A DNA stretch of 64,000 bases from Nitrospirota bacterium. GTDB lineage: Bacteria > Nitrospirota > Nitrospiria > 2-01-FULL-66-17. Where the stretch lies: positions 47,199 through 111,198 of the forward strand of contig JBFLXB010000008.1 of the NCBI GenBank assembly GCA_040757335.1. Direction: 5' to 3'. The notes under the pieces are model-generated. The model did no database searches. It was not told the DNA's origin and was given only the letters and a program-made list of their open reading frames with translations. Position numbers and translations under genes: made by a program. Of this stretch, positions 8,063-16,996 are shown in pieces. Positions within the stretch are counted from its first letter, which is position 1, and every line of letters starts with the position of its first letter.

Positions 8063-9027
8063 CCGGCCCGGACCACGTGGAGATCGTCCTCCTTGTCCTC
8101 GGCGCGCTGGCGCTCGATGCGGCGCTCGGCGATCCCCGCGAACTGCCGCATCCCGTGCGCGGTTTGGGCCGGATCATCGCGAGCTTGGAGCGCGCGTTGC
8201 GCGCGCACTATCCGTCGCGCGAGCGGGCGGCCGGGGTTACGTTGGCGCTCGGAGTGGTCGGGGGGACATTTGGGGCAGCCTGGGGCGTGATCCACCTGGC
8301 GGGGCTGATCCATCCATGGGCCGCGCGCGGGACGGAGGTCATGGCGATCTACTGGTCGCTCGCGCCCCGCGATCTGTGGCAGCACGCGGCAAGGGTGTCG
8401 GGCGCGCTGGGCCGGGGCGACCTGGCCGAGGCGAAGCGTGGGGTGGCGATGATGGTGGGGAGGGACGTGGAGCCGCTGGACGAGAAGGGCGTGACCCGCG
8501 CGACGATCGAGAGCGTGGCCGAGAACACGGTGGACGGCGTGACCGCGCCGCTCTGCTTCGCCCTGCTCGGCGGCGGTCCGCTCGCAATGGCGTACCGCGC
8601 GGTCAACACGTTGGACTCGATGGTGGGCTATCGGATCGAGCCCTACGCGCGGATCGGCTGGGCGTCGGCGCGGCTGGACGATCTGGCCAATCTGCTCCCG
8701 GCGCGCCTGACGGCGCTGCTCATGCCCATCGCCGGCGGTTTCCTCGGCGGGTCGGCCCGCGGGGGCTGGTCCGCGGCGTGGCGGGACGGGCGCAAACACG
8801 ACAGCCCCAATTCGGGGTTAACAGAGGCGGCGATGGCGGGGGTGTTGGGGATCGAGCTTGGGGGGCCGCACTGGTACCGAGGGACGTACTATGCATCGCC
8901 GACGATCGGGACCGCGAAGCGTCCCGTCGAGCGAGCCGATATCGCACAGGCCTGCCGTGTGATGGCCGCCACGACGGCCATGGTGTTCGTCATCGGCGTC
9001 GCGGCGCGACTCTGGATCGGCCCGTGA
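8059..9027 (+). CDS. cbiB: Adenosylcobinamide-phosphate synthase
   Basis: The 322-residue inner-membrane protein has the CbiB/CobD hallmarks ALALDAALGDPRELPHPVRGLG near the N terminus, ATIESVAENTVDGVTAPL near residue 150, NTLDSMVGYR, and HDSPNSGLTEAAMAGVLGIELGG. It attaches aminopropanol phosphate (from the PduX/CobD arm) to cobyric acid. The GTG start overlaps the cobQ stop, and its stop overlaps the next GTG. Confidence 0.94.
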   Translation: MTGPDHVEIVLLVLGALALDAALGDPRELPHPVRGLGRIIASLERALRAHYPSRERAAGVTLALGVVGGTFGAAWGVIHLAGLIHPWAARGTEVMAIYWSLAPRDLWQHAARVSGALGRGDLAEAKRGVAMMVGRDVEPLDEKGVTRATIESVAENTVDGVTAPLCFALLGGGPLAMAYRAVNTLDSMVGYRIEPYARIGWASARLDDLANLLPARLTALLMPIAGGFLGGSARGGWSAAWRDGRKHDSPNSGLTEAAMAGVLGIELGGPHWYRGTYYASPTIGTAKRPVERADIAQACRVMAATTAMVFVIGVAARLWIGP

Positions 9028-9572
9028 ACGACTTGAACCGCGGTTCGCGCGGCCTGGTCCTCGTGTATACCGGCGACGGCAAAGGGAAGACCACGGCGGC
9101 GTTCGGTTTGGCCTTGCGCGCGGCGGGGCGCGGGTTGCGCGTCCACGTCATCCAGTTCATCAAGGGCGAGATGGACACGGGGGAAATCGAGATGATCGCC
9201 AAGGCCCTGCCGTCGATCACGGTGGAGCGGGTGGGCAAGGGATTCACCTGGCGCCGCGACGTCGTCCCCACGTTCGAGGATCATGTGGCGGCGGCGCGCG
9301 AGGGGCTCGCCCGGGCCCGCGAGGCAGTGACTGCGGGGGACTATCAGGTCGTCATCCTGGACGAGATCAACGTGGCGCTCAAGAAGAAGCTCTTGGAAAT
9401 AGATGACGTGCTGGATGTGTTGGATCTGCGGCCGAGTGGACTCCATCTGGTGCTGACGGGCCGGGGAGCGCCGGAGGAATTGCTGGAGCGGGCCGATCTG
9501 GTGACCGAGATGCGGTGCGTCAAGCATCCGTTTCATCGCGGCATTCCAGCCCAAGTCGGAATCGATAAGTGA
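9024..9572 (+). CDS. cobA: Cob(I)yrinic acid a,c-diamide adenosyltransferase
   Basis: The 182-residue protein is of the BtuR/CobA/CobO type. It has the P-loop VYTGDGKGKTTAAFGLALRA near the N terminus, HVIQFIKGE, and VILDEINVAL near residue 114, plus a C-terminal TEMRCVKHPFHRGIPAQVGIDK tail. It transfers the 5'-deoxyadenosyl group to the corrinoid cobalt. The GTG at 9024 gives a 4-bp overlap with cbiB; a longer upstream extension of the frame lies inside cbiB and is ignored. It overlaps bluB by 4 bp. Confidence 0.93.
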   Translation: MNDLNRGSRGLVLVYTGDGKGKTTAAFGLALRAAGRGLRVHVIQFIKGEMDTGEIEMIAKALPSITVERVGKGFTWRRDVVPTFEDHVAAAREGLARAREAVTAGDYQVVILDEINVALKKKLLEIDDVLDVLDLRPSGLHLVLTGRGAPEELLERADLVTEMRCVKHPFHRGIPAQVGIDK

Positions 9573-10300
9573 GGGAAACTTCCGTGGCGGGCCTGAAATC
9601 GAACACGTTTCCTCCGCTCTGGCGGCGCGGCGTCTACGAGGCCATCTACCGGCGGCGCGACATGCGCAAGTTCCTCCCGAGGCCGATTCCGGACAAGCTG
9701 CTGCGCCGGGTGTTGCACGCCGCGCACCAGGCCGGTTCGGTGGGGTTGATGCAGCCGTGGAACTTTCTGGTCATCCGCGACCCCGAGGTCAAGCGCCGGA
9801 TCAAGACCCAGTTCCTGACCGCGAACGAGGCCGCGGCGGCGGTGTACGAGGGCGAGCGTCGCCTGCTCTATCAGCGCCTCACGCTGGAAGCGATCGAGGA
9901 GGCGCCGATCAATCTGGCCGTGACCTGCGACCGTTCGCGCCGGGGTCCGCACGTGCTGGGCCGCCACAGCATCCCGGATACGGATCTGTACTCCACCGTC
10001 TGCGCCGTCCAGAACCTCTGGCTCGCGGCCCGCGCCGAGGGGATTGGAGTGGGCTGGGTGAGCATTCTGGATCCCGCTGCCGTCGCGCACATCCTGGACA
10101 TCCCCGACGACGTGGTCCTCGTCGCGTACCTGTGCATGGGGTACGTGACCCGGTTTCCGGACGCGCCCACGCTGGAGACGGCGGGATGGGAGAGCCGCGT
10201 GCCGCTGGAGTCGGTGCTGTACTACGACCGCTGGGGCCGGCGCCCGCCCGAGACGGCGGGAGATGTCAACGGCAACCATCGACCGGGAGAAACCATATGA
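9569..10300 (+). CDS. bluB: 5,6-dimethylbenzimidazole synthase, BluB family
   Basis: The 243-residue nitroreductase-fold flavoprotein has YEAIYRRRDMRKFLPRPIPDKLLRRVLHAAHQAGSVGLMQPWNF near the N terminus, VCAVQNLWLAARAEGIGVGWVSIL in the middle, and YLCMGYVTRFP. These match BluB rather than ordinary nitroreductases. BluB cannibalises reduced FMN with O2 to make the B12 lower ligand. It is used here next to a cobalt-early ring pathway, so the organism probably meets oxygen. The start is GTG at 9569; GTG at 9584 is an alternative. The end overlaps cbiX. Confidence 0.9.
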   Translation: MRETSVAGLKSNTFPPLWRRGVYEAIYRRRDMRKFLPRPIPDKLLRRVLHAAHQAGSVGLMQPWNFLVIRDPEVKRRIKTQFLTANEAAAAVYEGERRLLYQRLTLEAIEEAPINLAVTCDRSRRGPHVLGRHSIPDTDLYSTVCAVQNLWLAARAEGIGVGWVSILDPAAVAHILDIPDDVVLVAYLCMGYVTRFPDAPTLETAGWESRVPLESVLYYDRWGRRPPETAGDVNGNHRPGETI

Positions 10301-11145
10301 TGACCATCAATCCCGCTCTTTTCCTTGTGGGGCACGGCAGCCGCGACGCCGAGGGCAATGAGGAATTCCTGGCAATGGCCGAGCGCCTGAAGGACCGCCG
10401 ACCGGTGCGCGCCGTGTACTCTGCGTTCGTGGAGTTGGCCGAGCCGTCGATCGCCGACGAGTTGGACCGCTGCGTGCGCGACGGCCATGAGGATGTGGTC
10501 GTGCTGCCCCTGCTCTTCTTCGCCGCGGGCCACGCCAAGACCGATGTGCCCCGCGAGATGGTTCGGGCGCGCGAGCGCCATCCCGCCGTGCGATTTCACT
10601 ACGGACCGCCGCTCGGCATCCATCCCGTGTTGCTGGACGTGGTGGATGAGCGCGTGCAGGCGGTCGAGCGCGGCCTGCCCTCGCGGGACCGCCGCGAGAC
10701 CGCGATCCTGCTGGTGGGGCGCGGCAGCTCCGACCCCGACGCCAACGGCGACCTGCTGAAGATCGCGCGGCTCTACTGGGAGCACACGCGCTACGGCTGG
10801 GTGGAGACCTGCTTCATCGGCGTCACCGAGCCCGATCTGCCCACGGGCCTCGACCGGTGCGTGCGCTTGGGCGCGCGCCGGGTCATCGCGATCCCGTATT
10901 TCATCTTCACCGGCGTGTTGATCAAGCGCATCAATCGGATCGTGGCCGAGGCCGCCGCGGCTACGCCGGGCGTGGAGATCGCGGCGGGCGACTACCTGGG
11001 GCGGCATCCGGCGTTTCTGGACGTGGTGGAGCAGCGCGCGCGGGAGACGCTCGAAGGGCCGATCCTCATGTCCTGCGACACGTGCAAATATCGCGACCCT
11101 GATCTGGTCTTCAACGGAGCGGAGGCGCACGGGCATGGACATTAA
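10297..11145 (+). CDS. cbiX: Sirohydrochlorin cobaltochelatase, long CbiX form
   Basis: The 282-residue protein has two tandem chelatase half-domains, the first opening with [17 protein letters not shown] and the second with [24 protein letters not shown] carries a metal-binding histidine. The C-terminal tail contains MSCDTCKYR, matching the MxCxxC type iron-sulphur motif described in long CbiX proteins, and ends in HGHGH. It inserts cobalt into sirohydrochlorin, the commitment step of the cobalt-early route. The tandem ATGs at 10297 and 10300 overlap the bluB stop. The upstream part of the open frame is an artefact inside bluB. Confidence 0.93.
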   Translation: MMTINPALFLVGHGSRDAEGNEEFLAMAERLKDRRPVRAVYSAFVELAEPSIADELDRCVRDGHEDVVVLPLLFFAAGHAKTDVPREMVRARERHPAVRFHYGPPLGIHPVLLDVVDERVQAVERGLPSRDRRETAILLVGRGSSDPDANGDLLKIARLYWEHTRYGWVETCFIGVTEPDLPTGLDRCVRLGARRVIAIPYFIFTGVLIKRINRIVAEAAAATPGVEIAAGDYLGRHPAFLDVVEQRARETLEGPILMSCDTCKYRDPDLVFNGAEAHGHGH

Positions 11146-11515
11146 ATATCCGGAGGTCCTCAAGCCCGTGCTTAAGCCGTTTGCGCGCCACGTCCTGCTC
11201 TGCGTGAAGGGCCGGTGCGCGGAGACTGGCCGGTCCGAGCGGTTGTTCGACGCGCTGCGGGACCGGCTGGCCGCCGCCGGTCTCGACGAGGGAGCCGGGC
11301 GGGTCAAGCGGACCAAGTGCCAGTGCTTCGCGATCTGTAAGGAGGGTCCGATTCTGGTCGTCTATCCCGACGGGGTCTGGTATTGCCGGGTGACGCCGGA
11401 TGTGCTGGATCGCATCGTGGACGAGCACTTGGTCGGCGGACGGCCGGTAGAAGAGTTCGTCTTTCATCAGGCAGCCGAGTCGTTGTGCGGTCTCGACGTG
11501 GAGGGACCGCCATGA
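11135..11515 (+). CDS. (2Fe-2S) ferredoxin-like, thioredoxin-fold protein
   Basis: The 126-residue protein has the cysteine pattern of thioredoxin-like [2Fe-2S] ferredoxins: C-x4-C in [10 protein letters not shown] near residue 24, then [23 protein letters not shown] near residue 66. It overlaps cbiX by 11 bp and overlaps cbiC by 4 bp, so it is made with the ring-modifying enzymes. A role as electron donor to the CbiX iron-sulphur centre or to a reductive step of the cobalt-early pathway is inferred, not shown. Confidence 0.82.
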   Translation: MDIKYPEVLKPVLKPFARHVLLCVKGRCAETGRSERLFDALRDRLAAAGLDEGAGRVKRTKCQCFAICKEGPILVVYPDGVWYCRVTPDVLDRIVDEHLVGGRPVEEFVFHQAAESLCGLDVEGPP

Positions 11516-12135
11516 CCTATCCCACGATCGTTGATCCCGAGAAGATCGAGGCGGAGAGCTTTCGGATCATCGAGGAGGAATTGGGGCCGCACGAGTTCGG
11601 TCCGGGGGAATTTCAGATCGCGCGGCGGGTCATCCACGCCTCGGCCGATTTCGAATTCGCGCGGCGGCTGCGCTTTCACCCGCGGGCGGTCGAGGCGGGG
11701 GTCGAGGCGCTGCGGCGCGGGGTGGACGTGGTGGCCGACGTGGAGATGGTGCAGGCGGGGATCAGCAAGGTCGGTCTGGCGCGGTTCGGCGGGGGCGTGC
11801 GGTGCTTCATTTCCGACCCGGACGTGATGGCCGAGGCCAAGGCGGCAGGCGTGACGCGGGCGATCATGTCGATGCGCAAGGCGGCGCGGGAAGTCCAGGG
11901 CGGGATTTACGCGATCGGCAACGCGCCCACCGCGCTCTTCGAATTGATCCGGCTCATCCAGTCGGGCGAGGCCCGGCCGGATCTGGTCGTCGGCGTGCCG
12001 GTCGGCTTCGTCTCGGCGGCCGAATCGAAAGAGGCGCTTTCGGGCCTCGATTGGCCGTTCATCACCGCGCTGGGGCGCAAGGGCGGGACGCCGGCGGCGG
12101 TGGCCACCGTCAATGCTCTGTTGAGGATGGCCTAG
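11512..12135 (+). CDS. cbiC: Cobalt-precorrin-8X methylmutase
   Basis: The 207-residue protein matches CbiC/CobH. It has [16 protein letters not shown] near the N terminus, the catalytic histidine in [13 protein letters not shown] (about residue 42), [24 protein letters not shown] near residue 145 and [13 protein letters not shown]. It moves the C-11 methyl group to C-12 to give cobyrinic acid. The ATG overlaps the ferredoxin stop (ATGA). The next gene starts 63 bp later with its own strong ribosome-binding site. Confidence 0.95.
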   Translation: MTYPTIVDPEKIEAESFRIIEEELGPHEFGPGEFQIARRVIHASADFEFARRLRFHPRAVEAGVEALRRGVDVVADVEMVQAGISKVGLARFGGGVRCFISDPDVMAEAKAAGVTRAIMSMRKAAREVQGGIYAIGNAPTALFELIRLIQSGEARPDLVVGVPVGFVSAAESKEALSGLDWPFITALGRKGGTPAAVATVNALLRMA

Positions 12136-12198
12136 GGGCCTCCGGGCTGGATGGAGCGAGAGGGCGGGCTCAAGGGCAAACCAAACAAGGAGGAAGAG

Positions 12199-12381
12199 AT
12201 GGAACAGGTGATGACACAGGCAGTGACGGGGACCAAGCACGCGCCGATGAGCGTGATCGCGGCGCTGGGGGTGGTGGTGGCGATGCAGGCGGTGGTGATG
12301 TTCGGGCCGTCGTTCGCGGGGGCGTGGGCGCACGACGGGCTGCACAGCTACCGGCACAGCCTCGGCATGGCGTGTCACTGA
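12199..12381 (+). CDS. cbtB: CbtB-like cobalt transporter subunit
   Basis: This 60-residue single-span membrane protein has one hydrophobic helix (VIAALGVVVAMQAVVMFGPSFAGAW). Its C terminus HDGLHSYRHSLGMACH carries the histidine/cysteine pattern of CbtB. CbtB proteins accompany CbtA in B12-regulated cobalt uptake. The ATG at 12199 is preceded by AAGGAGGAAGAG; an upstream in-frame ATG at 12151 gives a hydrophilic extension and is unlikely. The stop overlaps the next ATG by one base. Confidence 0.85.
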   Translation: MEQVMTQAVTGTKHAPMSVIAALGVVVAMQAVVMFGPSFAGAWAHDGLHSYRHSLGMACH

Positions 12382-12800
12382 TGGGCGCGCGGGGCGTGAC
12401 GGATCAAGCCCGGCCGTCGCCCTCGGTCCCGGCGATCGGGGCCAGCCTGGGCATCGGCGCGTTGTGGGGGCTTGCGAATCTGGGCGTGGTGGTGGCGAGC
12501 GGATGGCCCGAGCTGGAGGGACGGCTCGCGACCAATGGTGCGGCGTTCGCTGCCGGCGGGGCGCTCATGGGGCTCACCGTGGCGCTGATCCTGGCGCTGG
12601 TGGGGCCCGCTGATCGGCGCAGCCGGGTGGCGTGGTCGCTGGGCGCGACGTGCGCGGTCTGGATCGTCTTCGTTGCGGCCGGAGCTGCGCTGGGGGCGGT
12701 GCAGCCCGAGCGCTACCGTCTGGTGTGGCCCGAACTGCTCCGCGGAGTGGTCCTGGTGGCGGTCCTCGGCGTGCTGCTGGGGTTGGTTCGTCGTGGGTAG
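12381..12800 (+). CDS. Four-helix membrane protein next to CbtB (possible CbtA-like partner)
   Basis: The 139-residue protein has four predicted membrane helices at roughly residues 16-38, 50-72, 81-103 and 114-136. It shows no clear motif. Its position immediately after cbtB (TGATG overlap) and before cbiD suggests it is the partner that CbtB normally has. However, CbtA proteins are usually over 200 residues with more spans, so this could be a short CbtA variant or an unrelated small permease. A cobalt uptake role is inference from context. Confidence 0.6.
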   Translation: MGARGVTDQARPSPSVPAIGASLGIGALWGLANLGVVVASGWPELEGRLATNGAAFAAGGALMGLTVALILALVGPADRRSRVAWSLGATCAVWIVFVAAGAALGAVQPERYRLVWPELLRGVVLVAVLGVLLGLVRRG

Positions 12801-12806
12801 GGACGC

Positions 12807-13898
12807 GTGCAGGCGGCTGAAAAGAAGGGGATGCGCACCGGCTATACCACCGGGGCGTGCGCCGCGGCGGCGGCCAAGGCCGCGACGGGCGTCCTGGCCG
12901 GGTGCCCCACGCCGGACCGCGTGGCGCTGACCTTGCCGATCGGTGAGACCGTGACGTTTGCTCTTGCCGAGTGTACGGCGGAGGGCAATCGCGTGACCTG
13001 CGGGATCGTCAAGGATGCCGGCGACGACCCCGACGTGACCAACCGGGCGCTGATCCGCGCGACCGTCTCGTGGCTCGACGAGCCGGGCGCGGTGCGGTTG
13101 GAGGCCGGGGAGGGCGTGGGCGTTGTCACCAGGCCCGGTCTGGGTCTGGACGTGGGCGCGCCGGATATTACGCGCGGCCCGCGCAAGATGATCACGCAGG
13201 CCGTGTCGGACGCGGCCGGGGACGCGCTGCGGACGCGGGGCGTCCGGGTGGTGCTGTCGGTGCCTGGCGGCGAGGAATTGGCGAAGAAAACGGAGTTGCC
13301 GCGTCTGGGCGTGGTGGGCGGGGTGGCGATCCTCGGCACCACCGGGATCGTGACCCCGTATTCCACGGCGGCGTTCCGGGCCGGGATCAGCGTGGCGGTG
13401 ACGATGGCCGCGGCCAACGGGCATCGTCATCTCGTGTTCACCACCGGCGGGATGAGCGAGCGCTTCGCGCGGAAGCTGGTGAACGTCCCCGAGGCGGCGT
13501 TCATCCAAATGGGGGATTTTGTGGGATATGCCTTGCAGGCGGCGGTCAAACGGCAGGTAGAGCGCGTCACGATCTCGGGCATGATCGGCAAGCTGTCCAA
13601 AATGGCCAAGGGCACGATGCAGACCCACGCGGCGGGATCAGACGTGGACACCGACTTCCTCGCGGCGCTGGCCGAGGAATGCGGAGCGGACGAAACGGCG
13701 GTGGCGGCGATCCGGTCGGCCAACACCGCGCGGCACGTGGCGGAATTGGTCGCCGAACACGGCGTCGAAGGCTTCTTCGACCGCCTCGCCGACCGGGTGT
13801 GCGCTGCGGCGTCGCGCCACGTGAAGGGCGCGCTCGCGGTCGAATGTCTGCTGACCGATTTCGAGGGCCGGTTGATCGGCCGGGCGGCCACCCCATGA
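12807..13898 (+). CDS. cbiD: Cobalt-precorrin-5B C1-methyltransferase
   Basis: The 363-residue protein has the CbiD signature MRTGYTTGACAAAAAKAA at the N terminus. VKDAGDDPDVTN is near residue 70, TRPGLGLDVGAPDI near residue 110, and GGVAILGTTGIVTPYSTAAFRAGI in the centre. CbiD methylates C-1 and is a marker of the anaerobic (cobalt-early) pathway. Translation starts at a GTG 6 bp after the previous stop. The stop overlaps cbiE by 4 bp. Confidence 0.95.
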   Translation: MQAAEKKGMRTGYTTGACAAAAAKAATGVLAGCPTPDRVALTLPIGETVTFALAECTAEGNRVTCGIVKDAGDDPDVTNRALIRATVSWLDEPGAVRLEAGEGVGVVTRPGLGLDVGAPDITRGPRKMITQAVSDAAGDALRTRGVRVVLSVPGGEELAKKTELPRLGVVGGVAILGTTGIVTPYSTAAFRAGISVAVTMAAANGHRHLVFTTGGMSERFARKLVNVPEAAFIQMGDFVGYALQAAVKRQVERVTISGMIGKLSKMAKGTMQTHAAGSDVDTDFLAALAEECGADETAVAAIRSANTARHVAELVAEHGVEGFFDRLADRVCAAASRHVKGALAVECLLTDFEGRLIGRAATP

Positions 13899-14524
13899 CG
13901 CCCGTTCAGGTCATCGGCATCGGGGACGACGGGGCCCACGGCCTGCCCGCGAAGCGGATCGCGGTCATCGAGTCGGCCGACGTCCTCGTGGGCGGCCGGC
14001 GGCATCTGGCGTTTTTCCCCGAGGCGGGCGCCGATCGGATTGAGGTCGGCTCCAATCTCAAGGAAGTCGCTACGCGGATCGATGGTGCGTCCGCGGATGA
14101 TCGGAGGGTTGTGGTCCTGGCTTCCGGCGATCCCCTGTTTCACGGGCTCGGGGGGTACCTCGTTGGCAAGCTGGGCGCTGAACGGGTGGTCATCCACCCT
14201 CACGTCAGCGCGATGCAGCTCGCCTTCGCGCGGATCGGGGAGCCCTGGCACGCGGCGGCGCTGGTGAGCCTGCACGCGAAGCCGATCGAGGACTTAAAGC
14301 CGCCGATCGAGCGCGGCGCCACGCCGATCGGGATCTTCACCGATGAAACGAACACGCCGAATGCGATCGCGCGCTACGTTCTCGGGATGGGAGGCGCCTA
14401 CTCGGCCGCGGTCTGTGAGAATCTCGACGGAGCGGACGAGCGGATGTGGACCGGGTCGCTCGAACGGATGGTTGCGGAGCCGTTCGCTCCGCTCAACGTG
14501 GTTATCTTACGGAGGATCGCATGA
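13895..14524 (+). CDS. cbiE: Cobalt-precorrin-7 C5-methyltransferase
   Basis: The 209-residue protein is a tetrapyrrole methylase, with VIGIGDDG at the N terminus, SADVLVGGRRHLAFF, and VVLASGDPLFHGLGGYLVGKLG near residue 72. It methylates C-5 in the last methylation stage. In many bacteria it is fused to CbiT as CobL; here CbiE and CbiT are separate, overlapping genes. The ATG at 13895 overlaps cbiD and the stop overlaps cbiT (ATGA). Confidence 0.93.
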   Translation: MTPVQVIGIGDDGAHGLPAKRIAVIESADVLVGGRRHLAFFPEAGADRIEVGSNLKEVATRIDGASADDRRVVVLASGDPLFHGLGGYLVGKLGAERVVIHPHVSAMQLAFARIGEPWHAAALVSLHAKPIEDLKPPIERGATPIGIFTDETNTPNAIARYVLGMGGAYSAAVCENLDGADERMWTGSLERMVAEPFAPLNVVILRRIA

Positions 14525-15159
14525 CGACGCTTGCGCACACATATCCCTCGACGCGTTTCGGCCTGCCGGACGACGCCTTCGTCTACCGGTCGCCGGAGAA
14601 GGGCCTGATTACCAAACGCGAGATCCGCGTCCTGAGCCTGGCCCGCCTCGAGCTTACGCCCGACAGCGCGGTATGGGACATCGGGGCGGGCTCGGGCTCG
14701 GTGGGCATCGAAGCGGCGCGGCTCTGCCCGCAGGGGCGGGTTTTCGCGATCGAGAAGAACGCCGACGACTTCGCGCTGGTGCGGACCAATTGCGAGCGCT
14801 TCGGGGTGACGAACCTCACCGGCGTCTGCGGGAAGGCGCCGGCGGGACTTTCGGCGTGGCCCGATCCCGACGCGGTCTTCATCGGCGGGAGCGGGGGCGT
14901 GATGGCCGATGTGCTGGACGTGGTGACCCGCCGCCTGCGCCCCGGCGGCCGGGTGGTGATCAACCTGGTGACGCTCGACAATCTCGCCGAGACGGTGGGG
15001 TATTGGCAACGCCTCGACTGGCCGGTCGATTACACGCTGGCGCAAATTTCGCGATCGAAACCGATCCTCAATCTCACCCGCTATGACGCGCTCAATCCCG
15101 TGACGATCGTGACGGCGAGGAAACCGGGTGGGGGAAACGGGGAGGGGGTAAGCGGGTGA
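14521..15159 (+). CDS. cbiT: Cobalt-precorrin-6B C15-methyltransferase (decarboxylating)
   Basis: The 212-residue class I SAM methyltransferase has ITKREIRVLSLARLEL near residue 30, the SAM-binding loop VWDIGAGSGSVGIEAARL near residue 57, and AVFIGGSGGVMADVLD near residue 118. These match CbiT. It methylates C-15 and decarboxylates the C-12 acetate. The start codon overlaps cbiE. The C-terminal GGGNGEGVSG tail is low-complexity and comes from a G-rich stretch just before the next GTG. Confidence 0.93.
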   Translation: MTTLAHTYPSTRFGLPDDAFVYRSPEKGLITKREIRVLSLARLELTPDSAVWDIGAGSGSVGIEAARLCPQGRVFAIEKNADDFALVRTNCERFGVTNLTGVCGKAPAGLSAWPDPDAVFIGGSGGVMADVLDVVTRRLRPGGRVVINLVTLDNLAETVGYWQRLDWPVDYTLAQISRSKPILNLTRYDALNPVTIVTARKPGGGNGEGVSG

Positions 15160-15899
15160 AACAGAACAACGAAGTCAGTGTGACGGCACAGACCGGGACG
15201 TTCTATGGGGTCGGCGTGGGACCTGGGGACCCCGAGCTGCTGACGCTCAGGGCCCTGCGCGTTCTTCAATCGGTTCCCACAATCTACTACCCGGCCTGTG
15301 CGCCGGGGGCGAAGAGTTATGCGTCCAAGATCGTCGAACGTCACGTGCGGCCCGATCAGGCACTCAAGGGCCTCCTCTTTCCCATGGAGAAGGACATGGA
15401 GCGCCTCCGGCCGATCTGGGAAGAGTCGGCGGCGACGATGGCCGGGGACCTTCTCGCGGGGCGCGACGTGGCGTTCATCACCGAAGGCGACCCGTTCTTC
15501 TACAGCACGTTCGTCTACATGGACCGGATCATCCGCCAACGGTATCCCCAAGTGACGATCGAGGTGATCCCGGCGGTGGCGTCGCCGATGGCGGCGGCTG
15601 CGCGGACCAGTGTCCCGCTTGCGATGGCGGACGAACGGCTGGCCGTGCTCCCCGCCACGTACGACGACGGATTTTTGCTGCGCGCGCTGGAGGATTTCGA
15701 CACGGTGGTCCTGCTCAAGGTGAACAGCGTGATGCCCAAGGTGATGACCCTGCTGGAGAAGCTGGGGCTGCTGGATCGGGCCGTCTTCGTCGAGCGCTGC
15801 GGCAGCCCCGACGAACGGGTGATCACCGACCTCCGGCGGCTGGAGGGCGAGCGACTCAATTATCTCTCGCTGGTCATCGTAAAAAAAGGAGCCCTGTGA
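15156..15899 (+). CDS. cbiL: Cobalt-precorrin-2 C20-methyltransferase
   Basis: The 247-residue tetrapyrrole methylase has FYGVGVGPGDPELLTLRALRVL (about residues 11-32), IVERHV, a DVAFITEGDPFFYSTF segment near residue 107, and IEVIPAVASPMAAAART. The YYPACAPGAKSYA variation after the N-terminal loop is typical of CbiL/CobI. It adds the C-20 methyl group to cobalt-precorrin-2 as the first methylation after cobalt insertion. The start is a GTG overlapping the cbiT stop; the end overlaps cbiG. Confidence 0.92.
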   Translation: MKQNNEVSVTAQTGTFYGVGVGPGDPELLTLRALRVLQSVPTIYYPACAPGAKSYASKIVERHVRPDQALKGLLFPMEKDMERLRPIWEESAATMAGDLLAGRDVAFITEGDPFFYSTFVYMDRIIRQRYPQVTIEVIPAVASPMAAAARTSVPLAMADERLAVLPATYDDGFLLRALEDFDTVVLLKVNSVMPKVMTLLEKLGLLDRAVFVERCGSPDERVITDLRRLEGERLNYLSLVIVKKGAL

Positions 15900-16996
15900 T
15901 GGCCGACGTGGCGATCGTGGCGATCACCAAGCACGGTCTGGCGCTGGCCCGGACGCTCCACGCGGCGCTGCCGGGCAGCGAACTGCTCGCGTCGAAAAAG
16001 TTTCTCGCCGGCGAGGAGCCGGGCGTGCTCGCGATGGAGACGCCGCTCAAGGAGGAAATCGCCCGCTTCTTCCATCGCTACAAACAGATCGTCTTCCTGG
16101 TTTCGCTGGGGGCGGTGGTGCGTTTGATCGCGCCGCATCTGAAGGACAAGCACGTCGATCCGGGCGTGCTTGTGGTGGACGACCGCGCGCAATTCGTCAT
16201 CAGCGTGCTGTCGGGGCACGTGGGCGGGGCCAATGCCTTCACCGACGAGGTCGCCCGTATTCTCGGCGCGACGCCCGTCATCACCACGGCGTCGGACGTG
16301 GGCAAGACGATCCCGGTCGACATCCTGGGGCGCGAGCTGGGATGGACGCTTGAGGGCGAGGCCAACGTCACGCGCGTGAGCGCCGCGGTGGTCAACGAAG
16401 AGCCGATCGCGGTCATTCAGGAGACGGGGGAGAAGACGTGGTGGACGCGGGATACGCCGTTGCCGCCGCAGATCAAACGCGTTGTCTCGCTGGACGAGGT
16501 GGGCGGCGCGGTCTTCGGCGCGTACCTGATTGTGAGTGATCGGGTGCTCGACCTCCCGCCATCCGTCGCCTCCCGCTGCGTGATCTATCGCCCCAAGAGC
16601 CTGGTGCTGGGCATGGGGTGCGATCGGGGCGCGAGCTTCGAGGAAGTCGACGGGCTCGTCAAAGAGACGCTGGCGCGGCACGGCCTGGCGCTCGCGAGTG
16701 TGAAGGCCCTGGCGACGATCGAGCAGAAGCGGGATGAACCGGCCCTGCTCCGGCTGTGCGAGACGTATCGATGGGAGTTCAAGGTCTATACCAAAGACGA
16801 GTTGGCCGATGTTCAGGCGGTGGAGAACCCCTCCGAGACCGTCCGCAAGTGGGTCGGCGTGCCCAGCGTATCCGAGGCGGCGTCTTTGGTCTACGCCGGT
16901 GCCGACCGACTGCTGGTGGCCAAGGTCAAATCGACCAAGGCGACACTCGCGGTCAGCCGGATGGTCTTTCCCGATCGACAAGGAGACACACGATGA
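15896..16996 (+). CDS. cbiG: Cobalt-precorrin-5A hydrolase
   Basis: The 366-residue protein has the N-terminal CbiG domain: VAIVAITKHGLALARTL, FLVSLGAVVRLIAPHLKDKHVDPGVLVVDD, and VISVLSGHVGGANAFTDEVA with TPVITTASDVGKTIPVD. It also has the C-terminal CbiG/CobE domain (LVLGMGCDRGASFEEV near residue 238, ending FPDRQGDTR). CbiG opens the ring lactone and releases the C-20 carbon as acetaldehyde in the anaerobic pathway. Start GTG 15896 or the adjacent ATG 15899; both overlap cbiL. Confidence 0.94.
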   Translation: MMADVAIVAITKHGLALARTLHAALPGSELLASKKFLAGEEPGVLAMETPLKEEIARFFHRYKQIVFLVSLGAVVRLIAPHLKDKHVDPGVLVVDDRAQFVISVLSGHVGGANAFTDEVARILGATPVITTASDVGKTIPVDILGRELGWTLEGEANVTRVSAAVVNEEPIAVIQETGEKTWWTRDTPLPPQIKRVVSLDEVGGAVFGAYLIVSDRVLDLPPSVASRCVIYRPKSLVLGMGCDRGASFEEVDGLVKETLARHGLALASVKALATIEQKRDEPALLRLCETYRWEFKVYTKDELADVQAVENPSETVRKWVGVPSVSEAASLVYAGADRLLVAKVKSTKATLAVSRMVFPDRQGDTR

